From the NCBI GenBank assembly GCA_004194705.1, contig SADC01000489.1, positions 23,160 to 87,159 on the forward strand: 64,000 bases of DNA, read 5' to 3'. Below the pieces are notes generated by a model that saw only the letters and a list, made by a program, of their open reading frames with translations, did no database searches and had not been told where the DNA came from. Source of the DNA: Ditylenchus dipsaci (taxonomy: Eukaryota > Nematoda > Chromadorea > Rhabditida > Anguinidae). Position numbers and translations under genes: made by a program. Shown here piece after piece: positions 43,180 to 53,354 of this stretch. Positions within the stretch are counted from its first letter, which is position 1, and every line of letters begins with the position of its first letter.

Positions 43180-44700
43180 TCTATAGCATGAGCAGTGAAA
43201 ATTAGAAAGCGAACCACAAGAACGAAGTAATAAATAACGAGAGCGTTGCGCAGTGAATGAATCAAGAAAAAATGTAACTTAAAAGGCGCCTTTTAAGTAG
43301 TAGTTAATATTAGTAGTTAATAGAAAACATGCAGGTGAAAATTAAATAAAAAGAAAAAAGTTTGCGAAATCAAAAAATAATAAGATTTCTATGAAGACAA
43401 AAACAAAAATCACGACTTGAAACAGAACGCCAAAATGTGGATGAATTCACCTGTCGATGAATTCACCTTTCGATAAATTTACCGTCGATGAATTCACCTG
43501 AGCCCCGTTCAACACTCCAAAGGCCGACTGTGGTAATTGCCTATCCTGGACCTCTTTCTCATGCTGATTTCGAATCCAGCTTTAGAATTTTAAAAACCGT
43601 CGTTTGAAGGGTGAAAAGAATTGTATGGAGAGGGCAGCCTACAAGTTTGTGGGTGTTCTTTGAAAATGCTACGTGAGCCTTCGTGGCCAAATAATTATTT
43701 AAAACTCTATACATATCCAAATGGTGGAGAAATAGAGAAATATTGATCGACTTGAACTGACAAGTTGTCAATGACACACAATGTTGTATATCTAAGCCCT
43801 TATGTCATTTTTTTTAAAATTTTCAGAATTTTGACTAATTTATAAAGTGGTCATAAGTACAGGGTTGTCCGAAAATTTTCCTATTTTTGAACGATTGTAA
43901 CTTTTCAATTCTCCAACATTTTGGCGAGTTATTTTTTTAACTGATAGAAGAAGTTGGAAATTTCATTTCCACCTTGCACTCCACATTATCACAACAAAAT
44001 TTTATTGAACAACTGCAGGACAGGGTTCAGGCCCGGAAAACCCCCGGAAATTTTCTTGATAAAAAAATTTCAAAATTTTTTTAATTCAAAATTTTTTACC
44101 AAATTTTTATTTTAATATTTTTTAAAAAACTTTTAGTCTATAAAAAATACTTTGGCGCCTTCCTTACATTTGTTACAAAAAGCGCTTTTATTTACTTTTT
44201 TATTACTCATCTTTGGGTTGTTTTTGTTTTCTTCTGGCTTTTTATACCAGTAAAATCTTTTTTTTTTAATAATTTAGTTCTTTTAGTTATTTAAATGTCA
44301 TTAATCATCTCTTTTTATTTCTCAACATTTTTTTAATACACAAGCTCTAGTGGCCGTGAAACACTGCATTGATAACCTTGTTAGATAGCCAAGAGCCTAA
44401 GGATCATTTTTGACATCAATCTTGTGAATAAAAGGAATAAAAAAGCGAGATAAAAAAGGTTGAATTATTGTTGATCTCTATAAGCAATTGACTATGCTTA
44501 ACACGAATTCAGTGTCAGAATTAAGGTTTGTATAAGTGGTTGCCCGGATTTTAGAGTGTTAAGTATGCCCCATACAATAAGCTTCTAATTTAATCTTCTA
44601 ACTATATACTATTCGAAAGCTGTGATTTTGCGCTGTCAAAAAGTGAATAGTTGTTTGTAAAAAAGGCGTTCACATATACTTATGACAACTTTTATGAATT
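43180..44700. other. no gene seen; isolated transposon ends
   Basis: Contains repeated GTCGATGAATTCACC (43,445-43,500), a TACAGGGTTGTCCGAAAAT start (43,858), an A/T-rich SINE-tail-like block near 44,390 and the ATGCTTAACACGAATTC motif (44,495). No exon supported. Confidence 0.4.
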
Positions 44701-44701
44701 A

Positions 44702-44928
44702 CCGTATTTCCTCTAATTAGAGCGCCGGCGCCGTTATTTTTGGATACCAAAAATCGGAAAAATCTGAGGTCGATGTCCATATTTTTAGGTGAAAATTCGA
44801 AATCCAAAAAGCAGTATCAATAGAGCTCGCGAGAGTTAAGAAAATGTAGAAAAAACAGATCAAAAATAAAATTCTGTTCCGAGATACTAACTCTCAAAGT
44901 TAAGTGGGCGCGTTTATTAGAAATACGG
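44702..44928. mobile_element. TA-type MITE, CCGTATTTCCTC family
   Basis: CCGTATTTCCTCTAATTAGA at the left and TTTATTAGAAATACGG at the right are inverse ends; a GCGCCGGCGCC tract sits just inside the left end. About 227 bp, no coding capacity. Confidence 0.7.
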
Positions 44929-45618
44929 TGGTCAAAATTCTGAAAAATTTAAAAAATGACATAAGGGCTTAGATATACAACATCGTGCTGTCATTGACAA
45001 CTTGTCGGTTCAAGTCGATCAATAGCTCATTGGAAATTACTATTTCTCCACCATTTGGTGATCTAAAGACTTTTGAATAAATTATTTGGCCACCATGGCT
45101 TACGTAGCATTCTCAAAGAACACCGGCTACTATTTTCGTTATCAACCTATAGTTGAGCAGCAGGATCGTCCTGCGAAAATTTGTCCAAGCCCTGGCATTA
45201 AGTAGAAACTAACCTCTCCTTTGTGAATCACTGAAGCACATAATCTCCGGTAGAAGTCGATGAAACCAAAAGAAATGTCGTAGTTAAAGAAGCAGTGCCG
45301 CAAATGCATTTGTTAGCTTACATTCATGCCTTCTTTTTTGTTGTGGTTGATCAAGTGGGCGGCTTACATTTTTCTTTAATGATAGTCTGAAACAAGTTTT
45401 ACAAGATTTTTGAGATTTTAGGACTTTTGAGCTCTGCATTAATATTTCAGTACTAAGTTAAAGCTTAGATCAAAAAATAAAAATCATTTTCAGAACTTTT
45501 TTAAACATGTAATTGTCAAGACATGATCTTTCAACACAAAGAAATTTTCTTTTGAAAAACCTTGAAAAAATAAATAAAAATCAAACCGGTTGAATTTAAA
45601 CAGGCAAAAATTATACCG

Positions 45619-47103
45619 CACAGCCCTCCCAGCTAGAGCAGGCATCTCCCAAGGAGCTGAACCAATGCGCACGCCACTAAGCTGCAGATTGGCCTGTTTC
45701 TTGGCTGGGGTTTCAAATTGCAGGCTGACCACTGCCTTGATTCAAAGCAAAGATTGTTAGGAGCTGCTGTTGGACGGGCTGGAGAGTCGAAAGCTTATGT
45801 GAGTGTCTAGCTGGAGGATCATGCCTGGGCCTGTCTGATGGTCATAGTTGTAGGTTAGGTGTGGCCCGTTTCAAAAGAAGGGGTTAGAGGTGGTGATAAG
45901 CCATAAACGAGTGCCACACAATGCAGCAAAAGAGCCAGCAACAGGCTGGAGAAAGTCATTTCCGGATAGGTAAATGGTCGGAATCAGGAGCTGGAGTAAT
46001 AATGACAGGAAACTGGCTAAAAAATGAACTAGCTGCTTCTAGAGCCAAAGTTTTTGTGAAGTTGAGCACCACCTTTAAGCTGCTATATGATGGGCAGAGA
46101 GTTCAAACCAAATGCCGATGTTGATTGACAGCTGGAGACTAGAGCACCAATTGAGTAAATTCATATGTAATAAAATTCTGGCGGCCAACAATTGAAGCAA
46201 TGGTGAGCACAAGCAGTTACTGTTCGATAAGAAGAGAACGACAAGTGCAGGCTGTTTTTCGGTTGTTGTGACAGATAAGGAAATGGCAAGAGTAAAGTCT
46301 AATTGCAAAAAATTCTTGTGATGTGAATTTAATATTTCTAAATATGGCTATCACTGAAAGGCTGTGGATACTTTCACTCATCAAAAGGTTAAAAAATTCA
46401 CGTTCAGTGATTAACCTCGTCAAGTTAAAAAAATTTGTTTTTTTCTAAAAATTAATTCAACGTGTAGCATCTTTTAAACACTTTTTCAGCATTTTTGTTG
46501 ATCTTTGTAGCCCTGGATTTTGTAATTATCTATAAATTCATGCAATGAAGTCTTCAAATGGAGCAGCTTTTCTAAAATACCATTTTTCGAATACCTTTTA
46601 GCGACTCAAAAAATTTGATTGAGTCAATCGATAGCCTGTTAGAAATCTAAGATTTTTCAAGACTTCAAACAATATATTCAAGAAATACCTAAGAAAAACA
46701 GATTTTCAAGATTTGACGAGTTGGATGAGTTATTTGACGGCATTTTAAAACGATTTGATGGAAGAATGTAAATTCAGGCATTAATTATCTCCAGCACTCA
46801 TATACATGTTGAGACAATTTTTCCTATTCAGTTTTTGGCTCTAGTAAAGAAAAAGTCGCTTTTCTCCTTCGGTCACCTGTTTTTTTTGCAAAATTTCTGT
46901 AATAGCTTAGGCTTGTTCACGTTGTTAGAGTTCGAGTTCAAGTTAGAGTTCGGGTAAGAGGTGTTCATGTACTCAAACACCCGTCCGGGGCAACTTTGGC
47001 CCTTCACACTTTTAAGAATCCGCTGTTTGATAGCTCAATTTGTAGCTAAGGCTCTGTAGTTTTCACCATCATATAACATCAATACCGACTTTCTATCAAA
47101 TTT
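45619..47103 (-). repeat. 1.5-kb duplicated segment, copy 2 (inverted)
   Basis: Reverse-orientation copy of 30695-32194, about 13.4 kb away. Similarity runs from GCACAGCCCTCCC to TTTCTATCAAA. The differences are mostly one-base gaps and point changes. Beyond 47,103 copy 2 continues with its own sequence; near 46,912 and 47,400 lie GGCTTGTTCACGTTGTTAGA ends that bracket a tract of AACTCTAAC repeats. Confidence 0.85.
45622..45959 (-). CDS. secreted, large-lipid-transfer-protein-like N-terminus (copy 2)
   Basis: Minus-strand ATG at 45959 opens the same signal peptide as copy 1, with H in place of the last C and V in place of a later A. A two-base deletion breaks the T-Y-T-Y stretch, and the exon end reads F-E-T-P-A-K-K-Q-A-N-L-Q-L-S-G-V and W-E-M-P-A-L-A-G-R-A-V-R. 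This copy repairs one break of copy 1 and adds others, so neither is intact as assembled. Same tentative family call. Confidence 0.4.
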
Positions 47104-47417
47104 CACATTTCTGCATTAATTGTTCTGCATTAACACCTTTCAAATCACGTACATCGAGTTGGAGTTAGATGTCGAGCTTGAAAATGTTCATGTATATAGC
47201 TTAGATAGCTCAGAATCTCACTCCAAAGCGTCTAAAGCCACTGAAACTCAGTTTTTTGGGGGTTTACTAAAAGAAAACCAAAGTTATCTGCATGAACACT
47301 TCAAATCCAACCTCAAACTCTAACTCTAGGTACATGAACACCCTCGAGTTAGAGTTAGGATCAGAGGTGTTCACGTAACCAAAATCCCGAACTCTAACTC
47401 TAACAACGTGAACAAGC
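46912..47417. repeat. inverted-repeat unit with AACTCTAAC tracts
   Basis: GGCTTGTTCACGTTGTTAGA at the left is the exact inverse of the right end at 47,398-47,417. Next to both ends, AACTCTAAC/GTTAGAGTT tracts occur. The left end lies inside the duplicated 1.5-kb segment; copy 1 keeps only that end (30,880-30,898). Confidence 0.55.
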
Positions 47418-47419
47418 CA

Positions 47420-48630
47420 TAAGAAAAAAAACGTCGAAATATTCAACATTTACATTTACATTAATCAATCGAAAGGTTCCTAAGATCATTTAAAACACAT
47501 GAATTATATATAGCTGAATTCTCATTGAAACAAAATTATAAAGAGAAGAAAAGAAAATATCGCATATCGCAGCGCGACCACGATGCCCGAAAAACTTTGC
47601 AGCGAAACATCGCGAAAAGGCAAAATCGATACTCTAACGAAATCCACCAGAAAACCACTGAGTTTCGAGCTTGAGTTTCGAGCTTAACCACTGAGTCCGG
47701 CCACACTTTCAAAGTTCACTGTTTGATAGCTTATTTTGTAGCTGAGGTTCTGAACTTTTCACCATTATGAAATATAAAAACAGTCTTTTCATCAAAAACT
47801 GGCTCAAAACATGGTCTGAAGTCAAAAAATACAAAAAAGTCCATCCAGAAAACCATTGAGTTTGGAGCTTCTCCGGTCCACTTCGGCCCTTCACACTTTT
47901 AAGAATCCGCTGATTGAAAACTTAATGTGTAGCTAAGGTAGCTAAGATAGTAGTAGATAAGCCAATTTTTGTATATCGAAGGATGCCGCCTTTGTGCCCC
48001 ATACCTATTGGACACTTTCAAATAGAAGCCCATAGGTATAGGAGGGTGCTTAGCTCCGCCCTTTTTTGACCCATACATATGGGGCACTATTTCGAAATAT
48101 AGGAGAAGCTGCAGAAGAACAATCAGCATCCAGAGAGGAACCTCAAAGCCATGTTTACGAATGTTATTTCTTCTCTCTACATCGATCATCCTCACACAAA
48201 GCATTTCCAGATGATCATTGAAGCTAGGTGGAAGGTGGGAATTAGTTTTGAAATTACATCTTTTTCAAGTATATCCTTTTTTTTTTCTTTTTTTTCTTTT
48301 TCTCTTTTTCTCAGTCAAAAACTTAAACACAGAAGACCTGACTGTTGGACCATCACATTATGGTGCAGAATTTCCGTTTTTCAATAAGCTGGTTCTGTTC
48401 CACATTTTGAGTAATTTCCAATAAATTCTGAAATATAAATTAGGTATGCTTATAAAATCAGCTGATATTATTACAGCTTTGCTATTACACACTCCTTAAT
48501 TCTATGCACTTCATCGGAATGGAGGTCAGCTAAGCTTTTTGACGACACTATTAAACGACAGCTCCAAATTAAGCTGTGACTTTTTATTTAAGAGAGCAGT
48601 TTCATAAGCAAATCAACCATGCTAAACACG
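47420..48630. other. no firm gene
   Basis: Low-complexity T-rich run at 48,270-48,310 and two related GATAGC...CTGAGGTTC segments (47,025 and 47,725). Short open frames without splice context or motifs. Nothing else visible. Confidence 0.4.
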
Positions 48631-48634
48631 AATA

Positions 48635-48748
48635 CCGTATTGCTCTATTAACTTCCATGGGGAGTTATTTAAATCAATAATCTGAATTCCAGTCAAAAAA
48701 AACGAGCGTGGGAAGTTAATAGAAAAATAATAAATAGAATAAATACGG
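48635..48748. mobile_element. small TA-type MITE
   Basis: CCGTATTGCTCTATTAACTT and its degraded inverse GAATAAATACGG, with GGAAGTTAATAG repeats inside. About 114 bp. The motif CCATGCTAAACACGAATACC directly abuts its left end. Confidence 0.6.
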
Positions 48749-49017
48749 TATGTTGTCAGAAATTTTTTAAAGAAGAAGCGTCTATTGGAGCAAATACGGT
48801 GATACTTCAAGAAGGAATAGTCTTTTAAAAGAGGACATTTGAAAAATTTGAATTGACGGGGGGACAGCTCTCTTACGTCTTTGTTAATTGCACTAGACTT
48901 ATGCCTGAAATTTGGCAAGCGTTCCGATAATTGTTTTTAATGAGAAACCTTAGCTGGAAACAAACTTTGAAGGTGTCAACATTCTGAATATTTACTACAT
49001 TAGAATCACGTAAAAGG

Positions 49018-49252
49018 GGCATACCAGTGCGTTACACTGCATTAAGGCGGGGGACCAGCAATTTATTTCTCTTTTGACTATTTCTATAGGCGTTCTACCT
49101 GATCCGACGGAAGTTTTCTGCCTACTTTTTAAAAGTAGGCAGAATCAAGAACTGAATCAAGCACCGAACTGAGTAGAATCAAGTGAAAACAGGGATGATT
49201 TTCAAAAATTGCTGATCTTCGCCTTGAATTGAAGTGTAACGCGCTGGTATGC
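49018..49252. repeat. foldback/MITE with GCATACCAGTGCGTTACACT ends
   Basis: GCATACCAGTGCGTTACACT and its near-exact inverse AGTGTAACGCGCTGGTATGC enclose about 235 bp. A small perfect hairpin (TGCCTACTTTTTAAAAGTAG) lies inside. No target duplication recognised. Confidence 0.65.
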
Positions 49253-49316
49253 TTTTTTAAGCCCGATATGTACGAGTACAGTTAAGAGGTGAACAATTAA
49301 ATTCTACAGTCAACTT

Positions 49317-49685
49317 CCTCCATAGTGTAAACCCTCGCATAGTGCACACCCGCATCCGATGTGCTTGGCCAGCATACAGTCAACTGCCTCCATAGTAACC
49401 CTCCGCCATAGTGCAACCCCCGCCATCAGTGGCGTAGCCAGGGGGGCAGGGGGGGGGGGGCACGTGCCCCCCCGTCAGATTTTTTCCCTTATCGGTGCCC
49501 CCCCGTCAGATTTTTTCCGAAAACGGTGTAGGTAAAATGGCGTCGAAAATTTACAAAACGGTGTAGGTAATGGCCTAAAAAATTTTGGTGCCCCCCTCCG
49601 TCAGAAATTCCTGGATACGCCCCTGCCCGCCATAGTGCACACCTGGCGTTGTTCCTTGGGTGTGCACTATGGAGGGAGTTGACTG
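49317..49685. mobile_element. pogo-like MITE containing a nested hAT MITE
   Basis: Ends CAGTCAACTTCCTCCATAGT and ACTATGGAGGGAGTTGACTG with TA on both sides. A second start of the same element at 49377 indicates a partial duplication or nested insertion. The hAT element 49427-49625 sits inside. Confidence 0.75.
49427..49625. mobile_element. 199-bp hAT MITE, exact 8-bp TSD
   Basis: Ends CAGTGGCGTAGCCAGG and CCTGGATACGCCCCTG, with CCCGCCAT on both sides (49419-49426 and 49626-49633). The CAGTGGCGTAGCCAGG terminus is common to hAT elements of many animals. GTGCCCCCCCGTCAGA occurs several times inside. Confidence 0.9.
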
Positions 49686-49699
49686 TATTTGAATTTCCA

Positions 49700-51970
49700 T
49701 ATTTTATATTTTTTAACAAAAAAAAATTTCTGGCAGCTTTCAGAGAAAATATTTGTAGACCAACAATACATACACACTCATTTCATCACAACCCATTTCA
49801 TTCCCTCATTTCATCAAAACTCATTCATCCCGGAATCATTTTTTCTGATTGTTATTGCGTCGAAAATTTAAATTTTTTGGTATTTACTGCACTGTTTTTC
49901 GCGCTAACTGTAACACAACAAGAGAGGCATTTTTTTTACTTGATATCATAAGAGGGTTTTAACAATTAGAAAGTAAGCGATCAAATAAAAGTGATGTAAA
50001 ACAATAGATCATCATTTCGAGATATCTTCATCATTCCTCTTCTATCTGCATGACAAATGTAAATTTGTCATATGGTGTAGGGCTGTAAATTCTATATGGT
50101 GCGTGACTAATAACGACGGATGCATATTTTAAATTTTCTATTGAGATTCATACTCTGGGTGACTAGATTGGCGAAGTGCTTCAGCCGGATTAATTCTCGA
50201 CCAAAATATTTACAATTCTTGAGCCTAATTTATTGGTGACATAACTGACAAGCATTTGTCGCATTTTTCTTTTTTCTGCTTTGATTTGATGGCATACTCG
50301 TAATTGTAAGCAGAATGTAGATGCTTAGACTAAATTCAGTATGAGAAAATATTGAACACAATTAGCATCAATACAACAAACTGCATATTCGCAAAAGCAT
50401 TCTTAAAAAGTTGGAAGTGAAATCTTCAATATTAATTGATGGAGAGCGCTGATAGCAGCCAGTTCGAAATCTAGAATGTTCACTGACATGGAAATAATGA
50501 TTAACAACCAATTAATAATAATTTTTCTGAGACACGATTGCAGCGGAAGAAGACCCGAGTTGGTGATGACAGTAGTTTTTATTTTAGCTACGACATTTCA
50601 TCTAAAAATATGGCGTTGTTTCGAGAAAGCTGAATTGATAAAATTACCACGGGGACTCTGTCGACACATGTGAGGATTGATGAGCCTAAGACCATTCACA
50701 GACCCGTAGCTAGTTTTTGCGGTACCGTTGCAATTATCGGTTTGCATGTAGCGCCAGTTCTAAATCCTTTCATTTTTTAACTACTTGACTTTCCACGAAT
50801 TCATAGACATTCATGATGAGGCACTGCTTTCCCTAGTTTCTTAGAGACAAAAGCCCTGGACATTTTGATAAGAAGTGAATAGTAGAAATTTAAAAAATAC
50901 CGTCTAACCTAAACAGACAGCTGATTTGCCAGTGTTTTCTCCTTGATGGGTACGCTCATAAGCAATCAATCATCCTCCGTAAAACTATCGAGATTATCTA
51001 AACAAAAACTACAATATAGACCTTCTTAACAATAAAAAGCGTAGGAATAGAGGCATAATATGAGCAAACATAAATACAGAGAGTCCTGCTTTAAAAAGTT
51101 GAAAATAAGTGAAAAGTAATGGTTTGAGATGAAATGAGTGGGATGAAATGAGTACAAATCCTTCAGTATGCTTTCATACTTTTTTACATCACATTGTTAT
51201 TTTTTCATGCGAGGCTCGTAGCTTCACACGAACATAATATTTGGTTGATTTACGAGTTGCGATTGGTTGTGCACAACGGACAGGTTTCCACATACATTTA
51301 ATGAGTTTTGACAAGTGACAGATGGTTCCATCCTAAAAGTATTGTAAATAAGAAAAAAATTTTGGGTGGGTTTCCGAATTGTATTTCGAACATTAATTCC
51401 TCAGTCCATCAAAAATTAATTCTGATTTCTATATAGAATTTTGATTCTGCAACCATTAGTCATTTTAACGGTTTAATTTCTTATTTGTAAGAGATCCGCC
51501 ACGATAGAGAAATATGCCAGAGATGCCTTTTGAAATTACAGCGCGGTTTACAAGTTTCGTCGACCCTGGAAGAGTTCTAGTAGAAAGGCGTTAATTGTTA
51601 TCTTTTTTGTCGTTTTGAAAAAAGGTTCTGTTGAACGTCAAGTCATTTTTAAAAGGTCATGTCTGATTCAATTCTTAATCATTTTGAGTGTTTTTTTGGA
51701 AACAAAATGGTAAAATTCGAGCATTCAGATAAGCTATTAAGTGTATGATAACATAAGAAAAAATTTGAGAAAAGGCAAAACTAATCCACCTTTCCGATAG
51801 GACACCATGTAACATAATGACTCTATAACCATGGTCGTCCATGTGATTCGTCACCTAGTAAAATCACTGCTTTCCAGATGCCGGTACCATTCGGGTACAT
51901 TTGGACTATGACATTAAGGCTTAAAATTGATACTCGTATAAGATAAAGCTCTGAAACGCCGTAAAATGTA
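49700..51970. other. no gene seen
   Basis: AT-rich, comparatively repeat-poor sequence. Short open frames (for example 49,649-49,951 and 50,476-50,673) lack motifs. An imperfect pair (GTGAGTATACTCGTA-type bits) is not convincing. This could hold promoter or intergenic sequence upstream of LTN1, but nothing specific is visible. Confidence 0.35.
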
Positions 51971-51979
51971 GCTTAGAAG

Positions 51980-52742
51980 CAGTGTTGTGCACTCGTCCTC
52001 GTCTTTCGTCCTCGTCCTCGTCTTCGTCCTCGTCCGTACTACGAGGATGAGGACGAAGTACGAGGACCTCCAAAAACTAGGTACGAGGACGAAGACGAAG
52101 TACGAGGCTCAAAAATTACAAGTACGAGGACGTGGACGAAGAAACAAGGACGAGGACGGAAGACGAAGGGTAAATACGACTCGTCCTTGCTTGAACTTTC
52201 TTGATTCGAATCTGTTTTTTACCGAAAAGTTTATTTTTACGACCAATCCGATTATTTGAACAATTTTTTTAAGTAACAGTTTCGATTTTATTAAGCAAGC
52301 ATTTGCTTTTTCTCTTTGCTAGCTTTTTATTAGTTATTTGAGGTGATCATCAGTGATGCGTTGATTTTTTTCATCGTCATTTTGAAAAAGAGGATCTCCT
52401 GTTTTATCAGTGGCAATATAATTGCCAAGCAAAGCCAAAAATTTGATTCCTTGTCTCTTTAGAGATCTCACTTCACAATAGGCGAGAAAAATGCAATGTA
52501 CTTATTTTGGTTTTTCGATAAAAAGTCAATTTTGAAATTACTTTGAGGAAATCGGGATCTGACGAGAAAAAGACGAGGACGAAGACGAGTACGAGCCGAT
52601 TTCAGGCTCGTACTACGAAGACGAAGACGAGTACGAGCGAATTTTAAAAGTCGGTACGAAGACGAGTACGAAATACGAGGCCCAAATATTTCTGGTACGA
52701 AGTACGAGGACAGACGACGAAAATTGAAAATGCACAACACTG
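51980..52742. mobile_element. 763-bp hAT-type element, exact 8-bp TSD
   Basis: Ends CAGTGTTGTGCA and TGCACAACACTG, flanked on both sides by CTTAGAAG (51972-51979 and 52743-52750). Both subterminal zones are made of CTCGTCCTCGTC / GACGAGGACGAAG simple sequence; the middle is AT-rich. The Thr/Arg-rich open frames are simple-sequence effects. Not autonomous. Confidence 0.88.
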
Positions 52743-53354
52743 CTTAGAAGTTGTTCTACAACTCAACGTTGATTTTCTCTCGACTTAATACTAAACAGAT
52801 TATCGAAATTTGAAAATGTCACAAAGGGACAACTTTTTTTGACTCTGAGTCTTTGAACAGATGCTTGTCGCTGAAACATATTAATTGATATGTTTCGATG
52901 CCATTTTTTGTCAAATAAATCTTTGGAAATTTGGATTTAAAAAACATCGCACATCGCTGCGATGTATCGCAACCGATTTTTCGAAACATCGCATCGCAAG
53001 CCAGTGCAGTCAAAGGAGCGCTTTTTAACTGTGTTTTCGGATTTCCGGTAAAGTTTACTCCGATCAGCACATTTTCAGGAGCAACAAGCAGAAAAAAATA
53101 TTCATACTAGACTGCTTGAGAGTCGTCATAGCGATATATAGAAAGTCGTATTTTAAGTCATCAGCTCATTCGATCATATTTTTATCGAAAAAAAGCGTAG
53201 AATTCTTTGAAAGTTCAAATACACTCTTGATTTAAAATTGCGCCTGTTTTAGCAATGCCAAATTATGCTTTTACTTTTTATATAACACATAATTTCAGCA
53301 AAACTTCACTAGCATTCATTATTTACCTTACATTTTAGAACAATCTTGAAAAGA

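Noticed and set aside
51987..52740. Arg/Thr-rich open frames on both strands
   Set aside because: They are translations of the CTCGTC/GACGAG simple sequence inside the hAT element.
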